From Candidatus Kryptoniota bacterium (GTDB lineage: Bacteria; Bacteroidota; Ignavibacteria; Kryptoniales; JAKASW01): DNA of 38,778 nt. Positions 1 to 9,470 of this stretch are shown here, piece after piece. Position numbers and translations under genes: made by a program. Every line of letters begins with the position of its first letter. Position 1 is the first letter of the stretch. The notes below the pieces were generated by a model. The model had not been told where the DNA came from. It saw only the letters and a program-made list of their open reading frames with translations, and did not search any database. Where the stretch lies: the NCBI GenBank assembly GCA_024641705.1, contig JAHECO010000036.1, positions 1 through 38,778 of the forward strand, read 5' to 3'.

Positions 1-142
1 AATTTTCTACAGTTTGCGAGGGTCCGACCGCTCGCCAGGCTGGAAAACTGCCGCCCGACCGCCGGGGAGGGAAGAAATAGTCTGACGAACTTTAGAGGCT
101 CAGGTAATAACTTCAGTGAACTTAAACCCAAAGGAGCTCGAC

Positions 143-2182
143 ATGCCAAGAAAACTTACTCCTGTTATTCTAATCCTCCTCCTGATTTCCGGACTATCAT
201 ACGCTCAGAAACATCCCGTAACCGTCGAGGACATGTGGAAGGTCGGCAGGGTTTCCGATCCGCAGGTCTCACCGGACGGCAAGACGATTGCCTATCAAAT
301 CACTTCCTACAGTATGGAAGAGAACAAGGGGTGGAGCACGATCTATCTCGTCTCCATCGATGGTAAAGATTCGCGTGAATTCAAAACGGGTTTCAAATCC
401 AGCAGCGAACCTGTATGGTCGCCTGATGGAAAGCAGATCGCTTTCGTCGCGGAAGACACGAACGGTGTCCCGCAGGTTTATGTCGAAGACGCCGCAGGCG
501 GCGCGGCCAGGAAATTGACCGGCATCGCCCTCGGCGCGAGCGGACTCCTGTGGTCGCCGGACAGCCAGCATATTGCGTTTGTCTCGGACGTCTTTCCAGA
601 ATGCACCTCCGACTCGTGCAACGCAGCCCGCGAGAACGAACTTGAGAACGGGCAGGTGAAGGCCAAATTCTTTACACACCTTCCTTACAGGGTGTGGAAC
701 TACTGGAAGGACGGCAAGAGAAGCCATCTCTTTGTCGTAAGTACAGAGGGCGGTAATCCGGTCGATCTCACTCCCGGTGACTTCGATACTCCGCCCATCG
801 ATCTTGGCGGGAAGATGGATTATTCTTTTTCGCCCGACGGCAAGAAGGTCTGTTACGTGAAGAATACCGACAAGATGGTGGCCGTAAGCACGAACAACGA
901 CCTCTTCACGGTAAGCGTGAACGGCGGAACATCCAAGCGGATTACCACGAATCCCTCCAACGACAACCAGCCTCTGTATTCACCCGACGGCAGGTACATA
1001 GCTTACCGCGCGCAGATGATCCCGGGATTCGAGTCCGACCGCTCCAGGCTCGTGCTCTACGATACGCAGGACGGCAAGATCATAGACCTCACCGAGAAGT
1101 ACGACCGCTCTATGGACGAAGTCGTGTGGTCACCGGACAGCAAAGCGCTCTATTTCAATGCGGACGACGAAGGCTATCACAACATATTCGAAGTGAATGC
1201 ATCGACGGGAAAAGTGAAGAAGCTGACCACTAATTCCACGAATGAGGACATGACGATCACGCCGGACGGCAAGTACCTGGTCTTCCTGCGCCAGTCGGTG
1301 ACACACCCGAACGACATTTACAAGATGGAAATTGCGACCGGAAAGGTAACGCAGCTTACACACACCAACGACACTCTGCTGTCGCAACTCGAGATGAACC
1401 GGTGGGAACCCTTCTGGTTCGAGGGAGCGGGCGGCACGAAAGTCGAAGGTTTCCTCATCAAGCCGCCGAACTTTGACCGCAACAAGAAATATCCTATGGT
1501 CTATCTCGTCCACGGCGGGCCGCAGGGGCAGTGGATGGACGAGTTCCATTACAGGTGGAACGCCGAGATGTTCGCGGCGCCAGGCTACGTCGCGGTAATG
1601 GTTAACCCGCGCGGCTCGACCGGATACGGCCAGAAGTTCACCGATCAGATAAGCGGCGACTGGGGAGGGAAGGTGTTCGTCGACCTGATGAAAGGCGTGG
1701 ACTATGTGGTGAAACACTATTCGTTCATCGACAAGAACAGGATCGCGGCAGCCGGTGCCTCGTACGGCGGGTACATGATGAACTGGATGGAAGGACACAA
1801 CAACAAGGGAATTTTCAAGTGCTTCGTGAGCCACGACGGTGTATACGACGCGGTGAGCGCTTTCGGTTCGACGGAAGAACTCTGGTTCCCGATATGGGAA
1901 TTCAAGGGTACTCCATGGACGAACCCTAAGCTCTATCAGAAATGGTCGCCCAGCTCATACGTGAAGAATTTCAAGACGCCGATGCTGGTGATCCACAGCC
2001 AGAACGACTTCCGCCTCGACGTGAGCCAGGGATTCCAGCTCTTCACGGCTCTCCAGATGATGCACGTTCCGTCCGAAATGCTCTATTTTCCGAACGAATA
2101 TCACTTCGTCGTGAAGCCGCAGGACTCGCGGCTCTGGTGGAATACCGTGCTCGGATGGATCGGGAAGTACATAGGAAAATAG
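143..2182 (+). CDS. Secreted S9-family serine peptidase (acylaminoacyl/dipeptidyl peptidase type)
   Basis: Exported peptidase that should cleave short peptides in the periplasm or outside the cell. The first 22 residues are a signal peptide (hydrophobic run LTPVILILLLISGLSYA, then Q). Residues ~30-420 contain repeated 'WSPDGKQIAF'-type PD40/WD40-like strands, the beta-propeller gate of S9 enzymes. The C-terminal third is an alpha/beta-hydrolase with GASYGG nucleophile Ser540, Asp622 (SQNDFRLD) and His654 (EYHFV), the complete S9 triad; HGGPQGQW forms the oxyanion region. I chose the ATG at 143 because AAGGAG (131-136) lies 6 nt upstream; an in-frame GTG at 116 would add nine residues in front of the signal peptide. 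Length (679 aa) is normal for S9C-like enzymes. It appears monocistronic, followed by a terminator. Precise substrate is not deducible. Confidence 0.93.
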   Translation: MPRKLTPVILILLLISGLSYAQKHPVTVEDMWKVGRVSDPQVSPDGKTIAYQITSYSMEENKGWSTIYLVSIDGKDSREFKTGFKSSSEPVWSPDGKQIAFVAEDTNGVPQVYVEDAAGGAARKLTGIALGASGLLWSPDSQHIAFVSDVFPECTSDSCNAARENELENGQVKAKFFTHLPYRVWNYWKDGKRSHLFVVSTEGGNPVDLTPGDFDTPPIDLGGKMDYSFSPDGKKVCYVKNTDKMVAVSTNNDLFTVSVNGGTSKRITTNPSNDNQPLYSPDGRYIAYRAQMIPGFESDRSRLVLYDTQDGKIIDLTEKYDRSMDEVVWSPDSKALYFNADDEGYHNIFEVNASTGKVKKLTTNSTNEDMTITPDGKYLVFLRQSVTHPNDIYKMEIATGKVTQLTHTNDTLLSQLEMNRWEPFWFEGAGGTKVEGFLIKPPNFDRNKKYPMVYLVHGGPQGQWMDEFHYRWNAEMFAAPGYVAVMVNPRGSTGYGQKFTDQISGDWGGKVFVDLMKGVDYVVKHYSFIDKNRIAAAGASYGGYMMNWMEGHNNKGIFKCFVSHDGVYDAVSAFGSTEELWFPIWEFKGTPWTNPKLYQKWSPSSYVKNFKTPMLVIHSQNDFRLDVSQGFQLFTALQMMHVPSEMLYFPNEYHFVVKPQDSRLWWNTVLGWIGKYIGK

Positions 2183-2276
2183 TTTTCAGCGGAATGCCTC
2201 CTCTGCCCAAATTGCGTTGAGGCATGGAGAAGAGACTGCGCTTGTAAAGGCATCACGCTATAACATACGGTCACAG

Positions 2277-2316
2277 CGAGGTCGTCCCATAAACCGGGGC
2301 GGCCTCGTTTTGTTTT
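2277..2316 (+). terminator. Rho-independent terminator after the S9 peptidase gene
   Basis: A 12-bp stem (2277-2288 with 2296-2307, two G-T wobbles) closes a 7-nt loop and is followed directly by TTTTGTTTT. It lies 95 bp after the peptidase stop codon and 105 bp before the DUF2721 gene, so it separates the two transcription units. Confidence 0.85.
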
Positions 2317-2411
2317 ATCGCTCCCAACCCGCAAATTAGTTTGAGCCGAGGGTCGGCTCGAAATTCATCCGGTGCGCGAATAATCAACGGCGGTTTCTGC
2401 AGGGATTGGAA

Positions 2412-2900
2412 ATGTTACTATCGGAACACACGGTTGACGCTTCAAAGCTGATACAACTTATGCTTTCTCCCGCGGTGATGATATCCGCGTGCGGGCTACT
2501 CCTCCTTGGCGCGAACAACAAATATTCGAGTGTAGTGAACAGGATACGCCTCATCAACGACGAGAAACGCCGGCTCGTCATGAAGGCGGCCGACAGAGAG
2601 TTCACTCCAGAGGAGAACCTCCGGCTGGAGAGCACGGCCAGGCAGCTCAAACACTTAGGCATGCGCGCCAAGCTCGTGAGGAACTCGGTGCTGAGCTATA
2701 CGATAGCCGCCGCCTTCTTCGTAATCAGCTCGCTTCTCATCGGCGCGGCGGCATTCCAGGGATTCATCGAGCTCCACTATCTCTCGACGGCGGTGTTCCT
2801 CGTCGGGATGCTGATGGTATTCGCCGGGGTCGTGTTCGGGGTCCTTGAATCGAAGAAGGGGTTTGACATCGTCAGGCTCGAGATAAACGCGGAAGAGTAG
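2412..2900 (+). CDS. DUF2721 family integral membrane protein
   Basis: A 162-residue protein with three predicted membrane segments: near residues 16-36 (SPAVMISACGLLLLGA), 92-115 (SYTIAAAFFVISSLLIGAAAF) and 122-145 (LSTAVFLVGMLMVFAGVVFGV). Between the first two lies a charged helical stretch beginning NNKYSSVVNRIRLINDEKR. The pattern 'SPAVMISACGLLLLG.NN+YS.VV+R+R' is the signature I associate with DUF2721, whose function is unknown. ATG 2412 is preceded by AGGG at 2401-2404; an in-frame TTG at 2406 is possible but less well placed. No neighbour suggests a role; the exonuclease gene starts 50 bp downstream with its own strong ribosome-binding site. Confidence 0.8.
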   Translation: MLLSEHTVDASKLIQLMLSPAVMISACGLLLLGANNKYSSVVNRIRLINDEKRRLVMKAADREFTPEENLRLESTARQLKHLGMRAKLVRNSVLSYTIAAAFFVISSLLIGAAAFQGFIELHYLSTAVFLVGMLMVFAGVVFGVLESKKGFDIVRLEINAEE

Positions 2901-2950
2901 TCAATTCACGGAATGGTCCTTTCGAATTCAACAAAAGTCAGGAGGCTCTA

Positions 2951-3655
2951 ATGGCAGCGGTGGTTTTCGACATCGAGACATCCGGGTTCCTGCCCGAGAC
3001 ATTCGACAAGGCGCAGATCGATTACCTTATGAAAGGGGCAGACAAGGAAGAGAATGAGGAGAAGCGGGAACAGATGAGAATGGAACTCATCAAGCAGCTG
3101 AATCTGTGGCCGCTCACGGCGCAGGTCGTCGCGATCGCACTCCTCAACGTCGATTCCGGAAACGGCATCTCGCTCTACTGTGCCGATGAGGAATCGGAGG
3201 ACGAGAAGAAAGAGGGAGAGAACACGTTCCTCTACATAAGCGGCGACGAGAAGAAGGTGCTCCAGAAGTTCTGGGAATACATAGTGAAGTTCGACGACTT
3301 TGTCACGTTCAACGGGCGGAGCTTCGACTGCCCGTTCGTAATGCTGCGTTCGGCTATGCTCGGCATAAAGCCCGCGTGCGACCTCATGGCGGGAAGCAGG
3401 TATTCCATGACGCATCACGTCGACCTGCTGGAGGAGCTGACGTACCACGGCGTCACGCGCAAATTCAATTTCGACTTCTACTGCAAGTCGTTCGGCATAG
3501 AAAGTCCCAAGTCTCACGGGATCACCGGCTACGACATCAACGACTATTTCCGCGGGAAGCGGTACAGGGAGATCGCGGAGTACTGCATGGGGGATGTCGT
3601 CGCCACCGCGCAGCTGTACCGGAAATGGAAGGAGCTCTTGCACGGTTTCAAATGA
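2951..3655 (+). CDS. DEDDy-type 3'-5' exonuclease (RNase H-like, PolB-exonuclease family)
   Basis: A 234-residue single-domain nuclease. DEDDy motifs are in order: Exo I FDIET (Asp7, Glu9), Exo II FNGRSFDCPF (Asp126), Exo III YCMGD (Tyr211, Asp215). The Tyr-x3-Asp form makes it DEDDy rather than DEDDh. Such proteins remove nucleotides from 3' ends with two metal ions; the closest family is the 'predicted 3'-5' exonuclease related to the PolB exonuclease domain'. AGGAGG (2940-2945) lies 5 nt before the ATG. Its stop codon overlaps the start of the helicase-nuclease gene (ATGA, 3652-3655), implying translational coupling and a shared job in DNA end processing. Substrate preference is inferred, not seen. 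Confidence 0.85.
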   Translation: MAAVVFDIETSGFLPETFDKAQIDYLMKGADKEENEEKREQMRMELIKQLNLWPLTAQVVAIALLNVDSGNGISLYCADEESEDEKKEGENTFLYISGDEKKVLQKFWEYIVKFDDFVTFNGRSFDCPFVMLRSAMLGIKPACDLMAGSRYSMTHHVDLLEELTYHGVTRKFNFDFYCKSFGIESPKSHGITGYDINDYFRGKRYREIAEYCMGDVVATAQLYRKWKELLHGFK

Positions 3656-6600
3656 CGGGTCTGACTGATCAGCAAAGCAAAGCCCTCGCGCTGGATAAGC
3701 ACATCTCCGTCACCGCGAACGCGGGTTCCGGGAAGACTCGGGTACTCGTCGAGCGCTACGTCGGCGCAGTAAAGGACGGTGCCGGTGTCGGGCAGATCCT
3801 TTGCCTGACATTCACCGAAAAGGCTGCTTTGGAGCTTCGCGAGAAAATCGGTGCGCGGATAAGCTCGGAGTTCCAGGCGGCAAGGAAGAGCGGTGGCCCC
3901 TATGCCGCCGCGCTCGGGGAAGCACGGGACAGGATGCTGGAGGCTAATATCAGCACGATACATTCGTTCTGTTCCCAGGTGCTGCGAGAGTTTCCGGTAG
4001 AGGCAGGCATCGATGCCAACTTTAAGGTGCTCGAGGATTTCGACGCGTCTTCGTTGAAGGAAGACGCGTGCGTTGCTGCGATCAGGGACTCCCTCGCCGA
4101 AGAACGACCGGGTTCACAGGGGACCGGGCAAAAGAGGGAAGTACACGACCTTCTCGTGAAGATCGGGTACGGCAGGCTGCCGGCACTCCTTGTCGGGCTG
4201 CTGGACAACCGCGAGAAGATAGAGCATGCCAGGCTGAAGGGGAAGAAGATACTCCCGGACGAAGAGACTATCCGCGGCCACTGGCTGAACCTCGCCCGCG
4301 CCGTTGCCGAAGTGATAAGTCTAAACGTCTCGGGGATAAAGGCCGACTTCAAGCCGGATGTGGATGCGTTGAACGACGTGATTGCCGGAGGATCCGGGTC
4401 GCTGGTTCCTCTGCTCACCCAGATAAAATCTATGCTCGACAGAATTCTGACCAAAGCAGGCACTCCGAGGAAACGGGATGTCGTCATCGAAGGCGGCGGC
4501 GCATTTTCTTCCGATGAGGCACTTTCAGTACTCAAGCTGGCTTTCTCTTCCGTGGAGGCAGTCTCCGATGGATCGGCATTCGCAGATACCGCAGGCTATC
4601 TGCAGCTCCTCCGAACGATCGTCGCATTGTACGAGAGGAGCGAGCAGAACTACGCGCACAAGAAATTTTTGATGGGGGCGCTCGACTTCGATGACCTGCA
4701 GATACTCACGATGCGGCTCCTGGGCGATAACCGGAACGTGAGGAGCACACTTGTCTCCAGGTTCAGGCACGTTATGGTCGACGAATTCCAGGATACAAAC
4801 TTCCTGCAGTATGAGATATTTCTGAACCTGCTCGGTAATTTCGAGACCGAGTCGAGGCTGTTCGTCGTGGGAGACCCGAAGCAGTCGATATACAGGTTCC
4901 GCAACGCGCAGGTGGAGGTCTCGCAGGCTGCGGGCCGGAACCTCGCGGAGATCGAGAGCGGGCTCAACCTCCCGCTGTCCGAAAGCTTCAGGATGAATTC
5001 CGACATCGCCGCGTTCGTGAACGGCGTGTTTCCGGAGGTCCTGAAAGGAAGCAAGGTCTTCAGTGTGGCCGGCTTTCCCTCGATGGACCAGACGCCCTAC
5101 AACGCGATCGTTCCCCGCCGTCCGGCCGGAGCATCGGTGCCGGTTGAGATCTTCCTCAGGGAAAAACGGAAAGGTGATGAACCCGATAAGGAAGATGATG
5201 GTGACGCGGGCGTGACGGACAGCAGGGGCGATCCCCAGGCTCTCTTTACGGCTGCACGGATCAGGCAAATGGTGAACGCCGGAGAGGTGGTCAAGGCCGT
5301 CAGGGAGAACGAGAGCGAGAGGCGGATAATATACGGAGACATTGCGGTATTGCTTCGGACGCGCGCGCGACTCCCGCTGCTCGAAGAAGCGTTCTCGAAA
5401 TTCGGAATACCGTATGTCGTTTCCGCCGGTATAGGTTTCTATTCCGCGCAGGAAATCTTCGACCTTACTAACTATCTCACATTTCTTCTCGACAACGATT
5501 CCGACATAGCCCTCCTTACGATACTTCGTTCCCCTTTCTTCGGCATATCTGAAAACGAGCTCTATGCGATGTCCGCGGCGCGAGGAGAAACCCTGTTCGA
5601 ACAGCTGCAGTCGTTCGCGACCTCTGATGCCGCGGGCGATGAGGTGAAATACGCCTCCTCGGTACTCGGGGATGAGATCCAACTTGCGCAGAGGCTGACG
5701 ATACCCCAGCTGATCAACAGGATACTCGAGCGGACGGGGTGGCTCGGCGCCTACCGCCTCTCGCCAACCGGGGACCAGAGGATCGCAAACCTCAGGAAGC
5801 TTCTTGCCATCGCGAGGGAATTCGAAGGGCGCGGCTTCAACAGCCTCTACGATTTCGTCGAGCGCATCAAGTACCTGAAAGAGACCGCCCGCGAGGGACA
5901 GGCTCCTGTCGACGAAGCGGTCGATGCCGTGAAGATCATGACAGTACACGCGGCGAAGGGACTCGAGTTCCCCGTGGTTTTCGTCCCCTTCTGCGATTCA
6001 TTCACACGCCGCGGGACAAGCGTGATCATCAACGACTATGTCGGCATCCTGCCGTTTGTCGGGGGCGACATACCGCCGGCCTTCTCGCTTTACAGGCGCC
6101 TCGAGAGTATGAGCGAGCAGGCCGAAATCTCGAGACTCTTTTACGTTGCCTGTACCAGGGCGATGGACAGGCTCGTACTGACGACTGCCACGAAGAAGGA
6201 GTCGCTCTCCGTGAATTCTTTCACGGACATCCTCTCGAGAAGCCTCGACCTTACAGGAGCTCCCGACGGAGGATATCTGGAATTGCCGGGAGTGAAGATA
6301 AAGGTACATACATCGGTTCCACGCGTTGAAGAGACGAAAGGGAGCAAGGCCGCGGCGAAAATCCCGGCAGGCGACTTCTTCCTCGGCTCGATACCTGTCG
6401 GGATAGACGGCGAAATTTATTCCGCCACCGTCCTGCAGACTTACCAGCTCTGCCCTACCAAGTATTTCTTGAGGTACCGGCTGGGAATGCCGACGCCGGA
6501 GACCAGGCTCAGGTTCGACGAGAATGCCGAGAACGACGACTCCATTTTGGCGACACTCAAGGGATCGCTGGTCCATGCCGTTCTCGAACAAATGGTTTCA

Positions 6601-7248
6601 ACCGACGAATCCGGTCAGGCGGCGGTAAATGAAGCCGCGAGACATGCCGTGGCTTCGGGGGTAGACCGTATCCTGACCGACGATGAGACGGGAAAGCTTG
6701 CGGCAACCGTCGCCACGAACGCCGTGAACGCGCTCGCGACGCTGCAGGCTATTGGCGGGAAGGGGAAGAAGTATACGGAGCAGACGATAACGAGGAAGTT
6801 CGGTTCCGACTTCCTGACCGGTACGCTCGATCTGCTGATCGAGGACGATAACGGGCTTCACATATATGATTACAAGACCAACCGCCTCGACAGGACGGAC
6901 GAGGAAATATACTCGGAGTACGAGATCCAGATGAAGCTTTACGCTTCACTGTGCGGCAATATGAAACCAGGCCAGAAGGAATTCGACGTGACGATCATCT
7001 TCACGCGGGAGCCGGGAAGGTATCTGCGGAGAGTATATTCTAGAGCAGAAATGTCAAGATTCGAAGACGTGCTCCGTTTGATGATCGGCGGCATAAAAGC
7101 GATGGGAGCGGAAGAGGGGTTTTTTCCTTCGGGGGACGCACTCCCGACCACATCACCTCACTGCCATGAATGCGAGTATTTTGTCGGGGATGGAAGGAAT
7201 GAGTGCATTATGAAAAGATCGAAACAGGATGTAAGAAACGGGAAGTAA
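3652..7248 (+). CDS. addA: AddA-like UvrD-family helicase / PD-(D/E)XK nuclease
   Basis: 1198-residue ATP-dependent DNA helicase-nuclease for double-strand break resection. Residues ~1-860 are a UvrD/SF1A helicase: Walker A ANAGSGKT (22-29), Walker B VDEFQDT (Asp377), GDPKQSIYRFR, motif V TVHAAKGLEFPVVF, motif VI RLFYVACTRAMDRL. The C-terminal ~280 residues are a RecB-like nuclease: GTLDL Asp1060 and YDYKT Asp1073/Lys1075. Four cysteines bracket the nuclease (C934, C1171, C1174, C1185; spacing CX2CX10C at the end), the arrangement that holds a 4Fe-4S cluster in AddB and Cas4. In Bacillus AddAB the cluster is on AddB, so its presence here is notable. The start is set by the ATGA overlap with the exonuclease gene; the open frame runs back to 3376, but that part is out-of-frame exonuclease. 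Its AddB-like partner is at 13564. Confidence 0.9.
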   Translation: MTGLTDQQSKALALDKHISVTANAGSGKTRVLVERYVGAVKDGAGVGQILCLTFTEKAALELREKIGARISSEFQAARKSGGPYAAALGEARDRMLEANISTIHSFCSQVLREFPVEAGIDANFKVLEDFDASSLKEDACVAAIRDSLAEERPGSQGTGQKREVHDLLVKIGYGRLPALLVGLLDNREKIEHARLKGKKILPDEETIRGHWLNLARAVAEVISLNVSGIKADFKPDVDALNDVIAGGSGSLVPLLTQIKSMLDRILTKAGTPRKRDVVIEGGGAFSSDEALSVLKLAFSSVEAVSDGSAFADTAGYLQLLRTIVALYERSEQNYAHKKFLMGALDFDDLQILTMRLLGDNRNVRSTLVSRFRHVMVDEFQDTNFLQYEIFLNLLGNFETESRLFVVGDPKQSIYRFRNAQVEVSQAAGRNLAEIESGLNLPLSESFRMNSDIAAFVNGVFPEVLKGSKVFSVAGFPSMDQTPYNAIVPRRPAGASVPVEIFLREKRKGDEPDKEDDGDAGVTDSRGDPQALFTAARIRQMVNAGEVVKAVRENESERRIIYGDIAVLLRTRARLPLLEEAFSKFGIPYVVSAGIGFYSAQEIFDLTNYLTFLLDNDSDIALLTILRSPFFGISENELYAMSAARGETLFEQLQSFATSDAAGDEVKYASSVLGDEIQLAQRLTIPQLINRILERTGWLGAYRLSPTGDQRIANLRKLLAIAREFEGRGFNSLYDFVERIKYLKETAREGQAPVDEAVDAVKIMTVHAAKGLEFPVVFVPFCDSFTRRGTSVIINDYVGILPFVGGDIPPAFSLYRRLESMSEQAEISRLFYVACTRAMDRLVLTTATKKESLSVNSFTDILSRSLDLTGAPDGGYLELPGVKIKVHTSVPRVEETKGSKAAAKIPAGDFFLGSIPVGIDGEIYSATVLQTYQLCPTKYFLRYRLGMPTPETRLRFDENAENDDSILATLKGSLVHAVLEQMVSTDESGQAAVNEAARHAVASGVDRILTDDETGKLAATVATNAVNALATLQAIGGKGKKYTEQTITRKFGSDFLTGTLDLLIEDDNGLHIYDYKTNRLDRTDEEIYSEYEIQMKLYASLCGNMKPGQKEFDVTIIFTREPGRYLRRVYSRAEMSRFEDVLRLMIGGIKAMGAEEGFFPSGDALPTTSPHCHECEYFVGDGRNECIMKRSKQDVRNGK

Positions 7249-7299
7249 GAAGCCGAAGGACTCCCGCGCCTTCTTCCCTCCGATTTCCTTCGTTGATTT

Positions 7300-7401
7300 T
7301 CACTCGCAGCAGCTCTTCTTCGTCTTCTTTTTTACCGCCCTGAAGATCACCGCTCCGGCAAAGAGAGCGAGAACCGACATGAACACGATCTCGCCGGTCA
7401 T
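7300..7401 (-). CDS. FeoB-associated Cys-rich small membrane protein (33 aa)
   Basis: Very short gene read on the minus strand. The 33-residue product starts MTGEIVFMSVLALFAGAVIF, a single membrane segment, continues with a basic stretch (RAVKKKTKK) and ends SCCE. Small proteins with one membrane helix, a Lys/Arg patch and a terminal Cys cluster directly after feoB are the 'FeoB-associated Cys-rich membrane protein' family, thought to assist ferrous iron uptake. Its ATG overlaps the feoB stop codon (ATGA, 7398-7401), which strongly supports translation and co-expression. It is shorter than many family members and has only two cysteines, so the assignment rests on position plus architecture. 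Confidence 0.75.
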   Translation of the reverse strand: MTGEIVFMSVLALFAGAVIFRAVKKKTKKSCCE

Positions 7402-9470
7402 AACAGGCTCCCCACCTGGTACACGACGAATGCCACTCCCCATGCCATGACGAAACTATACGCGAGGAAGAGGAAGGCAAATTTCTTTCCTCCCTCTCGT
7501 GCCATGACCGCTACGGTCGCGAGGCATGAAGTATACAGGAGAAGAAAGATCATGAACGAAAGTGCGGACGCCGGCGTGAAACTCGACCTGATCACGGACC
7601 GGAGGCCCTGGTCTCCCTCGTCGGCCTGAAGAGTCTGAATAGATGGGGTGAGCAGCGACATGAAGCTTTCCTTGGTAGCGGAGGCGAAGCCCTTCATCTG
7701 TACTTCGAGTGCCGGGAGGAAATGGAATTCCGTGTTCTTCTTCTGCACGTCGACGGAATAAATGGTCCCCATCGAGCTGAGGACGATCTCTCTTGCGAGG
7801 AAAGCGGGGATGAGCGAAGTCGATATCCGCCAATCCTTGATCCCTATCGGTTGGAGGACCGGCGTAATAGCCTTACCAACGTATGCGGCGGCGCTGTCGG
7901 ACTGGCTCTTCAAATTCGGCGGGGTATTGAGCAGAACCCAGATTACGACGGACGCCGCGAAAATCACGGTGCCTGCCCTGTACATGAAGCTCTTCACCTG
8001 CACCCAGGCGATCTGCAAAACGGTGCGCAGCCTGGGCACGCGGTAGGGAGGAAGCTCCATCACGAAGTGCGAAAGCCGCCCGCGATAGGCCGTCTTCCGC
8101 AGAAAGAAGGCGGTCAACAGGCCGATGGCGATCCCGAGAAGGTAGAGCGAGAATATCACCATGGCCGGGTGCACAAAGAACATCACCGCGAAGAACGAGA
8201 ACACCACAAGCCTCGCCGGGCAGCTCATGAACGGGATCATCGCCATGACCAGGAGTTTGTCGCGCTTGTTCTCAAGAGTCCTGGTCGCCATGACCGCCGG
8301 CACGTTGCAGCCGAATCCGAGAAGAAGCGGTATCATCCCCTTGCCGTGCAGCCCGAGCCTGTGCATGAAGCGGTCCATGATGAACGCGATCCTCGGCATA
8401 TAACCCGACATCTCCAGGAGGGCGATAAGAAAGTAGATCATTCCGATGAGTGGGACGAAGGTGATCACGAACCCGACGCCGCCGACGATTGCCTGGGAGA
8501 AGAACTGCGGGAGCCACTTCCCGGCGCCTATGTCGGAAAGGAGCGAAAGGACGAGCGGCGAGAAGAAGTTGTCTATAAGACCCTGCGTCCAGTTCATGAA
8601 CGGGGTAGAAAAATCGAAGGATATCTTGAAAAGGAGGAACATCACCAGGAGGAATATGAAGAAGCCGAGGATCGGGTGGAGGAGGACCTTGTCTATCCTG
8701 TCCGTGAGATCCCTCGCGGTCGGCTTTCTCCTTTTGAACGACTCGTTGTAAAATCCGTGGGCGAATGCGTACCTTTCGTCCTTGATGATGCTGTTGATGT
8801 CTTTTCTGAAGAACTTCTCGAGACTGGCTTTCTCTTCATTCCGGCCGTTCCCCTCGATGAGCATCTTTAGGAGGGCACGCTTGTCCATCTTCCCGTCATG
8901 GTTCCGTTTCTCCAGCGAGCCGAGCGCCTGCTCGACCTGTTCGCTGTACCGGACGGTCTTCGGTGGGCGGTGTGCTTCCGCACTGGCGACTATTGCGTCC
9001 AGGAGTTCCTTGACGCCGTCGCCGTTCCTGCCGTTGGTCTTGATGACCGGGATGTCGAGGAGCTCGCCGGTATGGATGCTGTCGACTTGGATGCCGAGCT
9101 TCTTTGCTTCGTCGGACATGTTCAGGGCGATTATCATCGGCCTTTCAAGTTCGAGCAGCTCGGTTGTTAGAAGCAGGTCCCGCTCGGCGTTCGTAGTTTC
9201 AATTACGTCGACTATGACGTCGGGCTTCTCTTCGGATATGAAATTATAGGCGATCCACTCGTCTTCGGAGATCGGTTCGAGAGTGTAAATGCCGGGGAGG
9301 TCGATGAAGTGGATGTCGAAGCCGTTGTAACTCAGGAACCCCTCTCTCTTCTCTACCGTCACGCCGGCCCAGTTGCCCACCTTCAGGTTGGTCTTTGCCG
9401 CGTGGTTCAGCAGTGTGGTCTTGCCGACGTTCGGATTGCCGGCGAGCGCCACCTTTATGGTCCGAGTCAT
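7398..9470 (-). CDS. feoB: Ferrous iron transport protein B
   Basis: 690-residue inner-membrane Fe(II) transporter with an N-terminal GTPase. G motifs: G1 GNPNVGKT (11-18), G3 DLPG (57-60), G4 NMSD (117-120). After a linker, the membrane part begins near residue 265 (ILGFFIFLLVMFLLF) and includes the Cys-containing gate GFGCNVPA and MIPFMSCPARL, both typical of FeoB. Length is at the short end of the family. The start overlaps feoA by 4 bp (ATGA, 9467-9470) and the stop overlaps the small Cys-rich gene, so feoA, feoB and the 33-aa gene form one tightly coupled unit downstream of fur. Confidence 0.96.
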   Translation of the reverse strand: MTRTIKVALAGNPNVGKTTLLNHAAKTNLKVGNWAGVTVEKREGFLSYNGFDIHFIDLPGIYTLEPISEDEWIAYNFISEEKPDVIVDVIETTNAERDLLLTTELLELERPMIIALNMSDEAKKLGIQVDSIHTGELLDIPVIKTNGRNGDGVKELLDAIVASAEAHRPPKTVRYSEQVEQALGSLEKRNHDGKMDKRALLKMLIEGNGRNEEKASLEKFFRKDINSIIKDERYAFAHGFYNESFKRRKPTARDLTDRIDKVLLHPILGFFIFLLVMFLLFKISFDFSTPFMNWTQGLIDNFFSPLVLSLLSDIGAGKWLPQFFSQAIVGGVGFVITFVPLIGMIYFLIALLEMSGYMPRIAFIMDRFMHRLGLHGKGMIPLLLGFGCNVPAVMATRTLENKRDKLLVMAMIPFMSCPARLVVFSFFAVMFFVHPAMVIFSLYLLGIAIGLLTAFFLRKTAYRGRLSHFVMELPPYRVPRLRTVLQIAWVQVKSFMYRAGTVIFAASVVIWVLLNTPPNLKSQSDSAAAYVGKAITPVLQPIGIKDWRISTSLIPAFLAREIVLSSMGTIYSVDVQKKNTEFHFLPALEVQMKGFASATKESFMSLLTPSIQTLQADEGDQGLRSVIRSSFTPASALSFMIFLLLYTSCLATVAVMAREGGKKFAFLFLAYSFVMAWGVAFVVYQVGSLL

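Noticed and set aside
3376-3651. N-terminal extension of the AddA-like protein
   Set aside because: These 92 codons are out-of-frame exonuclease; the ATGA overlap at 3652 and the immediate UvrD N-terminus fix the real start.
4525-5949. 474-codon minus-strand open frame
   Set aside because: Shadow inside the addA-like gene, whose helicase motifs are continuous on the plus strand.
7722-8870. 382-codon plus-strand open frame
   Set aside because: Antisense to feoB; His/Glu/Arg-rich low-complexity product typical of shadow frames.
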